Origin: Oscillatoria sp. FACHB-1407
GTDB lineage: Bacteria > Cyanobacteriota > Cyanobacteriia > Elainellales > Elainellaceae
Direction of reading: 5' to 3'
Assembly: GCF_014697545.1 (NCBI RefSeq)
Contig: NZ_JACJSA010000002.1
Location: 62,001 to 126,000 of the forward strand
Length of the DNA: 64,000 nt
The translations under genes were made by a program, and so were the position numbers. Within the stretch, counting starts at the first letter, position 1; each line of letters opens with the position of its first letter. Under the pieces are notes generated by a model. The model did not search any database. It worked only from the letters and a program-made list of their open reading frames with translations, and had not been told where the DNA came from. This document shows, piece after piece, positions 1 to 8,249 of the stretch.

Positions 1-377
1 TCAAAACCATCAACGACACCTATGGGCATCTCGTAGGCGATCGCGCTCTGCAACTGCTTGCCACCCGCCTGCGCCACAACCTGCGATTTTATGACACCCC
101 ATTTCGCTATGGAGGCGAAGAATTTGTCATTATCCTCAGTGATACGGGTTGCACTGAAGCCAACCTCGTCGCTCACCGGATCTGCTGCTTGATCGCTGAT
201 CAACCCTTTGTGATTGATGAAACCCTCGATCTCCAGATCACAGTTAGTGCTGGAACGGCTTCCCTGTTACCAGAAGACGATGCGAGAGGCATCAGTTTAC
301 TCAGACGAGCTGACCAAAACCTCCTCACCGCGAAGTCTCAGGGACGAAATCGGGTGGTGAGTGAGGGCAAAGGATGA
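1..377 (+). CDS. Diguanylate cyclase (GGDEF domain), C-terminal part only
   Basis: The reading frame is open from the first bases of the window (codons in phase from position 3) to a stop at 375-377. Its start lies outside the window. About 124 residues are visible. They contain the metal-binding NDTYGHLVGD stretch and the active-site signature RYGGEEF, a GGEEF form of GGDEF, followed by the conserved VSAGTA strand and the end-of-domain ADQNLLTAKSQGRN helix. The family joins two GTP into the second messenger c-di-GMP. The intact motif suggests an active enzyme. Any sensor domain (PAS, GAF, receiver or membrane) would lie upstream and cannot be seen. No I-site check is possible on this fragment. 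Confidence 0.9.
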   Translation, partial: KTINDTYGHLVGDRALQLLATRLRHNLRFYDTPFRYGGEEFVIILSDTGCTEANLVAHRICCLIADQPFVIDETLDLQITVSAGTASLLPEDDARGISLLRRADQNLLTAKSQGRNRVVSEGKG

Positions 378-433
378 GGAATAAGGGATAAACGATGAAG
401 GATAAGCGTTTTTCATCCTTTATCGTTCATCCC
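371..433. repeat. Heptanucleotide-type repeat forming a hairpin
   Basis: Short G/A-rich units (GGATGAG, GGATAAA, GATGAAGGATAA) are followed by their complement (TTCATCCTTTATCGTTCATCC, partly). They form an imperfect hairpin with a T-run at 409-413, just after the GGDEF stop codon. It is of the same type as the larger heptamer arrays elsewhere in the window. It may act as a terminator for the GGDEF gene. Confidence 0.6.
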
Positions 434-438
434 GCTTG

Positions 439-466
439 AACGTGAATTCGGGATAAGGATTTTGGC
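439..466. repeat. Terminal fragment of the MITE-like repeat family 1
   Basis: AACGTGAATTCGGGATAAGG and the next bases match, in inverted orientation, the right end of the element at 6191-6461 and the start of the copy at 56820. Only the terminal ~28 bp is present. It abuts the stop codon of the glycerophosphodiesterase gene on the minus strand. Confidence 0.65.
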
Positions 467-469
467 AAT

Positions 470-1189
470 TTATACCAACTCTGGATATGCCAACGCTCTT
501 TGTCGGAGTTGCAATCCTAGATCGGGTTTGTCGGTAATGATCCCCTCAATACGGCTGTCGTTCAAAAGATGCTCGATGACAGAGGCTTCGTTGACCGTCC
601 AGACCCAGATAGGCATACGTCCGGTAACGACCCTAGAGAGCAGATCGGTGTCTAATAGCTCCCAGTGGGGGGCAATAAAATCGGCTCTCATTTCTCGGAT
701 GCGATCGCTCACAGCTTTGGAGCCAAACCGCAATGAACGGCAAAAATCGACCGTTCCATAACCAAATAAAAACCCCGTCTTAATGTCGGGGCAGAGACGT
801 TTGACAGCGTTGATGGCAAACGGGTGGAACGAGGTGATAACAAATTCGTCTTTGGAGAAGTATCGCGATAACAGCTCAAGCACTCGTTTTTCGTAGCCTG
901 CTTCTTTGAGCTCCACGTCAAGGCGCACTCGACCGCGACATAAGGCGATCGCCTCTTCAAGTTTGGGAATATCTGGATCAAACGCCTGCACCTGGGCATA
1001 GGTTAGCTGCCGGATGGGCTTTTGATTAATCTCTGCATCGTGATGAATGATTAACACTCGATCACGGGTGCGTCTAACATCAAACTCGACCATATCAGCA
1101 CCAAGGGCGATCGCCTTATCAAAGGAAATCAGGGTGTTTTCCTTTGCGTAGGCGGATGCTCCTCGGTGAGCAATAACTAGTGGTTGCAT
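470..1189 (-). CDS. Glycerophosphodiester phosphodiesterase family protein
   Basis: About 239 residues. It hydrolyses glycerophosphodiesters to sn-glycerol 3-phosphate and an alcohol in the family at large. The GDPD signature is clear: an N-terminal AHRG followed by a KENT loop, then E-F-D (EFDVRRTRD) and HHDAEI, which supply the catalytic histidines and the Ca/Mg ligands. The C-terminal GIITDKPD strand closes the TIM barrel. I chose the ATG at 1187-1189 because the protein then begins MQPLVIAHRG, as is usual, and GAGGA lies just upstream. A longer frame to 1249 would add 20 unrelated residues and run into the neighbour's leader. It has no signal peptide, so it is probably cytoplasmic. It is divergent from the aldo/keto reductase gene at 1320. 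Confidence 0.9.
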   Translation of the reverse strand: MQPLVIAHRGASAYAKENTLISFDKAIALGADMVEFDVRRTRDRVLIIHHDAEINQKPIRQLTYAQVQAFDPDIPKLEEAIALCRGRVRLDVELKEAGYEKRVLELLSRYFSKDEFVITSFHPFAINAVKRLCPDIKTGFLFGYGTVDFCRSLRFGSKAVSDRIREMRADFIAPHWELLDTDLLSRVVTGRMPIWVWTVNEASVIEHLLNDSRIEGIITDKPDLGLQLRQRALAYPELV

Positions 1190-1319
1190 ATTCCTCACTA
1201 ACTCCTCATCGTGCCCACTGCTGCAAACTGTAGGGGCAAATTTGCTCAATGTCTACCCACGTCAGGTTTCCCTTTTTCCTGAATTTGTTACCGTTTATCT
1301 GTGGCAACCAGGCATCACT

Positions 1320-2285
1320 ATGGAAAAACGAACCTTAGGTAGATCGGGAATCGCAATTACGCCCATTATTCTGGGCACCTGGCAGGCAGGAAAACGGGGT
1401 TGGGTTGGCATCGAAGATGACGAAGTGATTCGGGCACTCAGAGCAGCATTAGATGCCGGAATCACCACCTTCGACACGGCGGAGGTCTATGGTAAGGGGT
1501 ATTCAGAACAGATTGTCGCCAAAGCTTTGAGTGATGTCCGGGATCAGGTTGTGCTGGCGACCAAGGTGTTTGCCAACCACATGAAATACGACCAGGTGTT
1601 AGAGGCGTGCGATCGCTCCCTACAAAATTTGAACACCGAGTACATCGACCTCTATCAAATTCACTGGCCCTCTGGCAGCTTTAACAGTGAGGTGGTGCCA
1701 ATTGGTGAAACCATGGAAGCTCTGACTAAGCTGCGAGATCAGGGCAAGATTCGGGCGATCGGGGTTTCTAACTTTTCTGGCAAGCAACTGGCTGAAGCCG
1801 CTCAATACGGGCAGATTGATAGCCTCCAGCCTCCCTATAACCTGTTCTGGCGGGGCGTTGAAACGGACGCCATGCCCTATTGCATTGAAAATAACATTTC
1901 CATTCTGGCTTATTCGCCACTGGCACAGGGATTGCTGACGGGAAAATTCAAGCCTGATCACCAGTTTCAAGAAGGCGACATTCGCGCCAAGAATAAACTC
2001 TTTAAGGGGCAAAACTACGAGCGAGCACAGGCTGCTTTGGATCGTCTGCGCCCCATTGCTGAACGACATCAGTGTACTCTGGCTCAACTGGCTCTGGCAT
2101 GGCTGATTGCTCAGCCTCAAACCAATGCGATCGCCGGGGCACGTAATACCGACCAGGCACTCCAAAACGCCAAAGCGACTGATGTGCAACTCTCACCTGA
2201 TGAACTGGCAGAGATCAGCACGATCGGGCGCACCGTTACTGACCACCTTGATAGCAATCCGGTCATGTGGGAGTTTGCAGCATAA
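1320..2285 (+). CDS. Aldo/keto reductase
   Basis: About 321 residues, a full-length NADPH-dependent aldo/keto reductase TIM barrel. The catalytic tetrad can be read: Asp and Tyr in FDTAEVYGKGYSE, Lys in VLATKVF and His in IDLYQIHWP. The cofactor-binding end carries AIAGARNTDQ and a helix near the C-terminus. The start is placed at the ATG giving MEKRTLGRSG, the usual N-terminus of the family; an upstream in-frame start at 1242 would overlap the divergent gene's 5' region. The substrate cannot be told from sequence. It resembles the YajO/Tas-like bacterial groups. It is followed 6 nt later by a VOC-fold gene, so the two are probably co-transcribed. Confidence 0.93.
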   Translation: MEKRTLGRSGIAITPIILGTWQAGKRGWVGIEDDEVIRALRAALDAGITTFDTAEVYGKGYSEQIVAKALSDVRDQVVLATKVFANHMKYDQVLEACDRSLQNLNTEYIDLYQIHWPSGSFNSEVVPIGETMEALTKLRDQGKIRAIGVSNFSGKQLAEAAQYGQIDSLQPPYNLFWRGVETDAMPYCIENNISILAYSPLAQGLLTGKFKPDHQFQEGDIRAKNKLFKGQNYERAQAALDRLRPIAERHQCTLAQLALAWLIAQPQTNAIAGARNTDQALQNAKATDVQLSPDELAEISTIGRTVTDHLDSNPVMWEFAA

Positions 2286-2291
2286 GATTTT

Positions 2292-2669
2292 ATGCAGATC
2301 GATCGCCTCGACCATCTCGTGTTAACTGTTCAAGACATCCCGACAACCTGCGACTTCTACACTCGTGTTTTGGGGCTGCAAGTGGTCACCTTTGGGGACA
2401 ATCGCACCGCCTTACAATTTGGGCGGCAAAAAATCAACCTGCATCAGGTCAGCAAAGAGTTTGAACCCAAAGCACTGCATCCCACGCCGGGGTCAGCGGA
2501 TTTGTGCTTCATTACGACAACTCCTTTGAAGCAAGTTGTCGAGCATCTTCAGGCATTGGGTATTGCGATTGAGGAGGGGATTGTTACTCGCACCGGAGCA
2601 TTGGGGGCGATCGCCTCTCTCTACATCCGTGATCCCGATGGCAACCTGCTGGAGATTTCAAACGACTAA
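2292..2669 (+). CDS. VOC-superfamily (glyoxalase/bleomycin-resistance-like) protein
   Basis: 125 residues with one vicinal-oxygen-chelate module pair. The first strand IDRLDHLVLTVQDI has the usual metal-ligand His, a FYTRVLGL helix follows, and the final strand is LYIRDPDGNLLEISN with the second-half Glu ligand. These match small dioxygenase/glyoxalase-like proteins. Its substrate is unknown. It starts 6 nt after the aldo/keto reductase and is likely in the same operon. Both neighbours act on small carbonyl compounds, so a shared detoxification role is plausible but inferred. Confidence 0.9.
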   Translation: MQIDRLDHLVLTVQDIPTTCDFYTRVLGLQVVTFGDNRTALQFGRQKINLHQVSKEFEPKALHPTPGSADLCFITTTPLKQVVEHLQALGIAIEEGIVTRTGALGAIASLYIRDPDGNLLEISND

Positions 2670-2836
2670 CATGCCCCCTTCCCCTTTCTCCCCGTCTCAC
2701 CCCCCCCGTTCCTTTACTCTCATGCCACCGGATGAATCAGCCAGGTGAAGTGAGTTATCAGTCCCAGTGGGTATTCTAAGAGTGTGAGTAGATCAAGGAT
2801 TCGCTCACAATCTGAATCGCTGAAGAGGTCACTCAA

Positions 2837-3148
2837 ATGGCAACCTACGAACATCGGATGCACTACACTCATCCGACTCACAAACCGGAATCATCGCTTC
2901 AAACCGAAAAATGGTTCCCATCTATCAGCTCCAAGGTGTTGTCACTGTTCAAGACCTTTGGCAACCAACTCTTCAATTTCTTCTCACGAGGTTCCGAACT
3001 TCGAGTTTGGCAAACTCAAGACCAGACTGGTGGCATCTGGTGGAACGTGTATGACCCAACCACTCAGCAGACGGCTCGTCTGTTGTCAGAAATGGAAGTG
3101 CGAGTCTGGATTGAGCAGCGTTACTACGGCAAAGCGGATTACCGCTAA
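2837..3148 (+). CDS. Conserved hypothetical protein, cyanobacterial type
   Basis: 103 residues. I do not recognise an enzyme or named domain. The N-terminal half is poorly structured (HYTHPTHKPESSLQ). The C-terminal half is compact and rich in Trp: ELRVWQTQDQ, GGIWWNVYDP, then EMEVRVWIEQRYY, which reads as a small beta-strand/helix module. The start ATG follows GAAGAGGTC. A strong hairpin with a T-run follows the stop at 3176. Codon use, the terminator and the ordered C-terminus favour a real gene over chance. Confidence 0.7.
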   Translation: MATYEHRMHYTHPTHKPESSLQTEKWFPSISSKVLSLFKTFGNQLFNFFSRGSELRVWQTQDQTGGIWWNVYDPTTQQTARLLSEMEVRVWIEQRYYGKADYR

Positions 3149-3175
3149 GCCCCCTCAATGACATCATCATTTCCC

Positions 3176-3210
3176 CCAAAAACCTCCAGCATGACTGGGG
3201 GTTTTTGGTT
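3176..3210 (+). terminator. Rho-independent terminator
   Basis: The arm CCAAAAACCTCCAG (3176-3189) pairs with CTGGGGGTTTTTGG (3195-3208), with one G-T mismatch and a five-base loop. The stem has A and T runs, so it can work in both directions. It ends the hypothetical gene at 2837-3148. Confidence 0.8.
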
Positions 3211-3616
3211 TGAAAGATATATAGCCCTACGCATATGCATTAGGACATAAGGGGGTGGGGTTGCACCCCTGCACCCCGTTCTAACCTTAGTGAATACTGC
3301 TATAGCTTTGGTCAGATCTGTTGCTACTGACCCCCGGCTGTTGCCGTCCCCCTCGGTAAGACTACCGTGTACACAAGTCCCCAACGGAGCGAACTTAGGT
3401 TTGGAACACCATCGGTCAAGGGTTTCGCCCCTGGGCTTTGTTCAACCAACAGGGTTATTGCTGGATTTAACTTGCGATTTAGCAATGATGGGGAAAAGTT
3501 ATGTCATTCTGGATCTACTCCAATTTGCACACATTCACGCTTAAATCGCCGGGTTCGATCGCACTGAAAGCACCGTAACACGCGATGCGTAGAGTTTTTA
3601 CAGGCAGGACAGACAG
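3211..3616. other. Intergenic stretch with repeat fragments
   Basis: No convincing gene. At 3249-3292 there is a G/C-rich hairpin-forming segment (GGGGTGGGG, then CACCCCTGCACCCC) of the same type as segments at 6095, 6265 and 61482. At 3299-3315, CTATAGCTTTGGTCAG matches the left end of repeat family 2 and then diverges. The segment 3330-3480 has short inverted motifs (for example GGTAAGACTACC) but no open frame I trust. The last ~100 bp should hold the promoter of the aminotransferase gene. Confidence 0.5.
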
Positions 3617-4768
3617 ATGGACGATAAGTTAATGCTCATGATTCCTGGTCCAACACCAGTACCAGAACAGGTTTTACGCGCCCTTGCTAAACATCCGATT
3701 GGGCATCGGAGTGGCGATTTTGGCAAAGTGATTGCTGAAGTGACCGCAGGGCTGAAGTGGTTGCACCAGACCCAAAACGATGTGTTGACCCTGGCTGCCA
3801 GTGGTACTGGAGCCATGGAAGCGGGCATTATCAACTTCCTTAGCCCTGGCGATCGCGTCTTAGTCGGTAACAACGGTAAGTTTGGCGAACGCTGGGCAAA
3901 GGTATGTCAGGCGTATAGCTATGCGGTTGAGGAAGTCAAGGCTGAATGGGGCAAACCCCTCGAACCTGAAGAGTTTCGCACCAAACTAGAAGCAGACACT
4001 AACAAAGAAATTAAGGCAGTCATTGTCACTCACAGTGAAACCTCAACTGGAGTTCTCAACGATCTACAAACCATTAGCCGTTATGTGAATGCTCATGGCG
4101 CGTTGATGATCGTGGATGCCGTGACTAGCCTCGGTGCTACCAGCGTACCAATGGATGAATGGGGACTGGATGTTATCGGTTCCGGTTCGCAAAAAGGCTT
4201 TATGTTGCCCCCTGGGTTAGGGTTTGTTGCGGTCAGTGCAAAAGCATGGGAGGCTTACGCGACTGCTAAATCACCCCGGTTCTACCTGGATTTGGGCAAG
4301 TATCGCAAGGAAACCGCTAAAAACAGTAGCCCCTTTACCCCTCCGGTCAATATGTTCTTTGGCTTACAAGTAGCCTTGCAAATGATGCAGAAGGAAGGAC
4401 TTGATGCTATTTTTGCCCGTCATCATCGGCACATGAGAGCCACTCGTGCAGCGATGAAGGCGTTGGGCTTGCCCCTCTTTACATCTGACGCAGTAGGTAG
4501 CCCAGCTATCACAGCCGTTGCCCCGGTGGATGTCGATGCAGAACAAATTCGCTCCATCATGCGGAAACGGTTTGATATCGCTTTGGCGGGTGGACAAGAC
4601 CATCTCAGTGGCAAGATCTTCCGGGTGGGACATTTGGGCTTCGTTAGCGATCGCGACATCTTGACCGCAGTCGGCGCACTCGAAGCTACTTTGCAAGAAC
4701 TGGGATATCAAAATGCCACTCTGGGGGCTGGCACAACGGCAGCGGCTCAAGTGTTGACTCAATCCTGA
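3617..4768 (+). CDS. Class V (serine/alanine-glyoxylate type) aminotransferase
   Basis: 383 residues, a typical length for fold-type I class V aminotransferases. The N-terminus MIPGPTPVPEQV and the glycine-rich ASGTGAMEAG loop bind the cofactor. VDAVTSLGATSV supplies the Asp that contacts the pyridine nitrogen, and Lys193 in GSGSQKGFM is the PLP-binding lysine. The C-terminal domain ends in a small-domain GHLGFVSDRD motif. In the family these enzymes move amino groups between serine or alanine and glyoxylate or pyruvate, which in cyanobacteria fits photorespiratory glycine/serine metabolism. Homologues have been annotated as a hydrogenase subunit, but the sequence is an aminotransferase. AGGACAG precedes the ATG. 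It is monocistronic, flanked by repeats. Confidence 0.95.
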   Translation: MDDKLMLMIPGPTPVPEQVLRALAKHPIGHRSGDFGKVIAEVTAGLKWLHQTQNDVLTLAASGTGAMEAGIINFLSPGDRVLVGNNGKFGERWAKVCQAYSYAVEEVKAEWGKPLEPEEFRTKLEADTNKEIKAVIVTHSETSTGVLNDLQTISRYVNAHGALMIVDAVTSLGATSVPMDEWGLDVIGSGSQKGFMLPPGLGFVAVSAKAWEAYATAKSPRFYLDLGKYRKETAKNSSPFTPPVNMFFGLQVALQMMQKEGLDAIFARHHRHMRATRAAMKALGLPLFTSDAVGSPAITAVAPVDVDAEQIRSIMRKRFDIALAGGQDHLSGKIFRVGHLGFVSDRDILTAVGALEATLQELGYQNATLGAGTTAAAQVLTQS

Positions 4769-4957
4769 CATCTACTTGCAATCGGAGTTCTGGCTGGGGA
4801 TTGTGGTGATTAAACCGCAGACCTTAGCGTGAGTCTTTAGACAAACGCTATGAGGGCAAAACCGCTTCCCGTTAGGTTGATCACTCCCTGAGGTTCTGTA
4901 GCTCTCGAATGCCGGAGTCCGTCCTAGATTTGTCAAGTTTCTACCCCGAATTGACTT

Positions 4958-5032
4958 GTATAGCCATAGCCCCATTCGATGGGGCGGAGGCGAGTCAGGA
5001 AGTTCCCCAGCATCAGTGTTTGAGCCACTACG
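4958..5032 (-). repeat. Repeat family 2, partial copy (minus orientation)
   Basis: The reverse complement reads GTGGCTCAAACACTGATGCT, then GGGGAACTTCCTGACTCGCC, CATCGAATG and GGCTATAC. It aligns with the right-hand ~75 bp of the copies at 45804, 53008 and 15966. The left part is missing or diverged. Confidence 0.75.
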
Positions 5033-5054
5033 GATAACAACTCTTAAATGCAAA

Positions 5055-5086
5055 AGAGCGAGTCGTAATTGACTCGCTCTCTTTTT
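5055..5086. terminator. Bidirectional Rho-independent terminator
   Basis: The perfect 10-bp stem AGAGCGAGTC / GACTCGCTCT has a six-base loop. It is flanked by AAAA on the left and CTTTTT on the right, so it forms a T-run-ended hairpin on both strands. It sits between the aminotransferase (plus) and the DUF2949 gene (minus) and can end both transcripts. Confidence 0.9.
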
Positions 5087-5212
5087 GCTTGGGTTTGCGT
5101 TTGAAATTGCAGATATTTTATTTTTCCGAGGCGTTTATTTCGTTGTCGTATCACATCAGCAATAATGTGCAGCCGACTTAACATCAATGGGTACTCCTGG
5201 AAATTGGGGACT

Positions 5213-5404
5213 TCAAGCCGTCTCTAGCCAATCATAGATACGATCGAGCTGTTCTAACGTAACCAAGCCGTATTGCCACAAAATCATGGGCAATGGTCCT
5301 GGATCTTGCTCAAGATGCCGGAGGGCGATCGCGATTTGAGAAGGCGAAATTGCTAATTCGTCTTGAAGAAATTGAAGAAATCGAGAGTGTTTTGCAGGCG
5401 TCAT
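5213..5404 (-). CDS. DUF2949 family protein
   Basis: 63 residues. The sequence matches the small cyanobacterial DUF2949 family: a helix RFLQFLQDELAISPSQIAIAL, then the hallmark EQDPGPLPMILWQYGLVTLEQL and a C-terminal IYDWLE. The function is unknown. The start is well supported by a strong Shine-Dalgarno, AGGAGGTG at 5415-5422, ten bases before the ATG. The bidirectional hairpin at 5055 ends the transcript. Family members are soluble, helical and single-domain. Confidence 0.88.
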   Translation of the reverse strand: MTPAKHSRFLQFLQDELAISPSQIAIALRHLEQDPGPLPMILWQYGLVTLEQLDRIYDWLETA

Positions 5405-5811
5405 TCCTAATATTCACCTCCTAAAGAAGTTCACTAATTTTTGCAATCGAAACAGACCTGACTATTGACCTATTGTGGAGTATCCAAACTTCTCGGATGA
5501 GAAATCAGAGCCACTCTTTGATCTGTCATGATGCCAGTAAGGGAACTTGCCCTTAACAAAGACAGTCAACAGATCAGCCGCAATAAAGAGCTATTTTCCA
5601 GTGAAATAGACAATCGTTATCGTTGCAATTTATCTATCTGCTGTTTCAGTATTTAGACAAACGACAACGGATTAGATGACTATCTGTAAAGCAGCCTTTC
5701 CGCTCGGATTTAGGTCATGTACCTGAGGATAGTTAAGTTCAATCCTGAACCCCTTTTGTTTTGACTAATCAACTAATTGACAAGTCAAACCCAGGTGAAG
5801 GAGGGGATTGA

Positions 5812-5892
5812 ATGACAGCGTTACGCATCATTAAACTGCCAACGCTGACTTTAACCTTCCGCGAGAGTACTCCTTTTTTTAATCGTGCTTAA
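5812..5892 (+). CDS. Candidate 26-residue small protein
   Basis: ATG at 5812 opens a 26-codon frame ending in TAA at 5890. The translation starts MTALRIIKLPTLTLTFRES and ends PFFNRA. It is preceded by a very good Shine-Dalgarno, GGAGGGG, eight bases upstream (GGAGGGGATTGAATG). It lies in an otherwise empty 1.2-kb gap. No known small photosynthetic subunit matches, and I see no full membrane helix. It could be a real small protein, a leader peptide, or chance. The strong ribosome-binding site is the only firm evidence. Confidence 0.35.
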   Translation: MTALRIIKLPTLTLTFRESTPFFNRA

Positions 5893-6094
5893 GGGAATAC
5901 TCGTGAAATCCAGGAGATTCTTAAGAAACCTGAAAGGCAATCTGTCTCTTAAGTTACATCCGGAAAGTTAGATTAACAAATCCTCAAGACTGTGTATAGT
6001 CTTTCCCTAATAAATTCACAGAAGTTTCCAATAACTTTTGTAAATGTAAAAAATATCCTGTTTGACTTAGTACAACTGGTCGTAAATAAGGGTG

Positions 6095-6176
6095 AAAATT
6101 TGGGGTGCAGGGTTGGAACCCCTGGATGGGGAAACATCCCCCACACCCCACTGGTTTTATTGCCAGACCCTACCTG
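6095..6176. repeat. G/C-rich hairpin repeat (family 3)
   Basis: GGGGTGCAGGGTTGGAACCCC is followed by GGATGGGGAAACATCCCCCA, a nearly perfect hairpin. Similar sequences lie at 3249, 6265, 8150 and 61482. The copies are poorly conserved and share a GTGCAGGG...CCACCCCTGCACCCC pattern. Confidence 0.5.
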
Positions 6177-6190
6177 TGAATAACAGTACC

Positions 6191-6461
6191 TAACGTCAGT
6201 TCGGTTTAAGAGCCCGGCGAATGAATTCGCGGCTACTAGTGTTGCGAACACAACGTTCTGCAATGTAGGGGGTTCGGGGGCTTCGCCCCTAAGAAGGGGT
6301 GAAACCCCTTCACCCCTTTCAAACCTTATTTTTTGCTGTATTAGAGGAAATCCGCCGACGCGGACTATGGAAAATGCAGGATTTGACGAACCGACGCAGG
6401 TCGGTTTTGCTCTGATAGAGGCGGTTTTAACCGCCGAAATCCTTATCCCGAATTCACGTTA
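6191..6461 (+). repeat. MITE-like repeat family 1, full copy with a nested insertion
   Basis: The element starts TAACGTCAGTTCGG and ends CCGAATTCACGTTA, so its ends are imperfect terminal inverted repeats (12 of 14 positions match). Inside are short palindromes: GAATGAATTCGCGG, TCCGCCGACGCGGA, AACCGACGCAGGTCGGTT and GCGGTTTTAACCGC. Compared with the copy at 51329, this copy is interrupted at about 6238-6347 by ~110 bp of G/C-rich hairpin sequence (family 3). There is no coding capacity. Confidence 0.75.
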
Positions 6462-6623
6462 CTTAGGATTGTGGACTTAATGTGGACTTAATAAATCTGC
6501 AAACGGTACGGGTGGGTTTAGCAGACTAATCTCTGCTCTGCCATGGATTTGACGGCAAAACCCACCTCTACCAAATATCGAACTTATTTAATTCCCATTC
6601 CTCAGGAGAGGGCACTATCCCTC

Positions 6624-7202
6624 CTACTGAGTATTGTTAGGAGCAGGCAACGTGCGAATGGTAATGCGATCGCCCACTTGTATCCCTAGCTCTGCCGCTC
6701 GTCCGCCCCGCAACTCAATCACCTGGTTGACAGGAACACCTGACTCATACAACGGGCAGGTGGGTGTGGTACAGGGAGCAGCATTGGCGGCGATCGCTTT
6801 GACCTCTCCGTTTAGCAGAAACAGCATATCTAACGGAATCAAGGTATTGCGCATCCAAAATTGAGCCGGACGGGGAAACGCAAACGGAAACAACATACCG
6901 CGATCGTCTGCGAGTTCCCGGCGATACATCAGCCCCATTGCCTGTTGTTCTGGTGTGCGTGCTACCTCCAGTTGAATACGCTGTCCTCGGATTTCGGCTT
7001 CTGCGGTGATGGGTAACATTTGTCCTGAACTGATATCCGATTCAGCAGAGGGAGATGGCGTTGCCGTCCCTTGAGCGACATCCGGGTTAACCGTCGTATT
7101 GGGAGAGGAGCACGCCAGCAATAGCAAGCTAAGCCCCAGGGTGACTCCAAATTGATAGGGACGGGTGGAACGAGTGAGGGAAAGCGGGAGTTGAACGGTC
7201 AT
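6624..7202 (-). CDS. DUF192 family lipoprotein
   Basis: 192 residues. The N-terminus has a short basic stretch, a hydrophobic run GVTLGLSLLLLA and Cys31, a lipobox (LLLAC) that predicts a lipid-anchored exported protein. After a Thr/Ser/Pro-rich linker the DUF192 domain covers about residues 65-185. Its conserved features are the ARTPEQQAMGLMYR strand-helix, FPRPAQFWMRNTLIPLDMLF, and the C-terminal VIELRGGRAAELGIQVGD. The two Cys in AAPCTTPTCPLY are also usual. The family's biochemical role is unknown. No close operon partner lies on the same strand; the regulator at 7345 is ~140 bp upstream and co-directional. Confidence 0.88.
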   Translation of the reverse strand: MTVQLPLSLTRSTRPYQFGVTLGLSLLLLACSSPNTTVNPDVAQGTATPSPSAESDISSGQMLPITAEAEIRGQRIQLEVARTPEQQAMGLMYRRELADDRGMLFPFAFPRPAQFWMRNTLIPLDMLFLLNGEVKAIAANAAPCTTPTCPLYESGVPVNQVIELRGGRAAELGIQVGDRITIRTLPAPNNTQ

Positions 7203-7344
7203 CAGATAAACCAGAGGAGAGGTGGGTTGAAGGATCAGAAGGTTCCGTAATTCCTAACTCATATCACGTCCCTTCGGGGGTTGCTTCAGCACCATTTTAA
7301 ATAAGGGTTGCAGTAATTGGGGTTTAGACCAAGCCAAAATCCCA

Positions 7345-8046
7345 TTAGCTTTCACGCAGCACGTAACCCACTCCACGCACCGTTTGAATTAAGCGTTTCT
7401 CTCCTTCGTCTTCGATTTTGAGCCGCAGATAGCGAATGTAGACCTCGATCACGTTCGACTCTCCCAAAAAGTCGTATCCCCAGACATTTTCGAGGATCTG
7501 CTCACGAGTGAGCACCTCACGAGGGTGCTCCATCAGGTATTTCAGGAGTTCAAATTCCTTCATGGTCAAGTCAACGATGCGCTCATTGCGGAAAGCCCGA
7601 CGGGTTGCCAGGTCAAGCATCAGATCGGCAAACCGGAGTTGTTCGTTGCTGGTGACTTCAGGTTGTAAATAAAGCTTGACCAGTTTGAGAAATTCTTCGC
7701 TGCGATAGGGCTTTAAGAAGTAATCATCTGCACCGGCTTCTAAACAGGCGATACGGTCGTCGATGCTATCACGTGCCATGAGCAACAAAACGGGTACTCG
7801 CGCCCCTCCCGTCCGCAACCGCTCGACCAAAACCAAGCCAGACTCGCCCGCTAACATCCGGTCGATGACGATCAGCGAGGGTTGAAACTCCTGTGCCTGG
7901 TGAAGACCTGTGGCTGCGTCATAGGCGATCGCCGTTTCATACCCTGACTCTCGTAAATCAGCACTGACATGCTGAGCCAGCGTTTCATCCGCCTCAATGA
8001 GAAGCACACGAGGACTATAATCCAGGTCACCTGAAGTCATAATCAT
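7345..8046 (-). CDS. nblR: OmpR-type response regulator, NblR-like
   Basis: 233 residues: a receiver domain (about 12-125) and a C-terminal winged helix (about 137-230). The winged helix has the usual MKEFELLKYLMEHP, REQILENVWGYDF, and IRYLRLKIEDE...IQTVRGVGYVL motifs. The receiver keeps a candidate phospho-acceptor Asp in VIDRMLAGESG and the Lys in LKPYRSEEF. However, the acidic pocket reads LIEADE instead of the usual DDD/DDE, and the Thr/Ser switch region reads LLLMARDS. This pattern and the LEAGADDYFLKPY block resemble cyanobacterial NblR, which controls phycobilisome degradation under stress. The symbol is a family guess. It could be another orphan cyanobacterial regulator. No histidine kinase is adjacent. 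Confidence 0.75.
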   Translation of the reverse strand: MIMTSGDLDYSPRVLLIEADETLAQHVSADLRESGYETAIAYDAATGLHQAQEFQPSLIVIDRMLAGESGLVLVERLRTGGARVPVLLLMARDSIDDRIACLEAGADDYFLKPYRSEEFLKLVKLYLQPEVTSNEQLRFADLMLDLATRRAFRNERIVDLTMKEFELLKYLMEHPREVLTREQILENVWGYDFLGESNVIEVYIRYLRLKIEDEGEKRLIQTVRGVGYVLRES

Positions 8047-8249
8047 TCAGAGAATAAGTATTAATACCCTGTTGTGACATGCCTCATCACCATAGCACTT
8101 CCCCCAGCTGTATAGATCCTGGGCTTGAATTTTTTAATGGTATAGCAACCGCAGGGTTGGTTCGGGCGGAATGCAGGGGTGGAACCTCTAACTGAGAGCC
8201 AACCCTCCAAATCCTCTTGTCTCAATGGTTTTGACAGTTACTACCGAAT

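Noticed and set aside
4772-5053. A 93-codon minus-strand frame after the aminotransferase
   Set aside because: It covers a repeat family 2 copy and stops at the terminator. No homology is recognisable.
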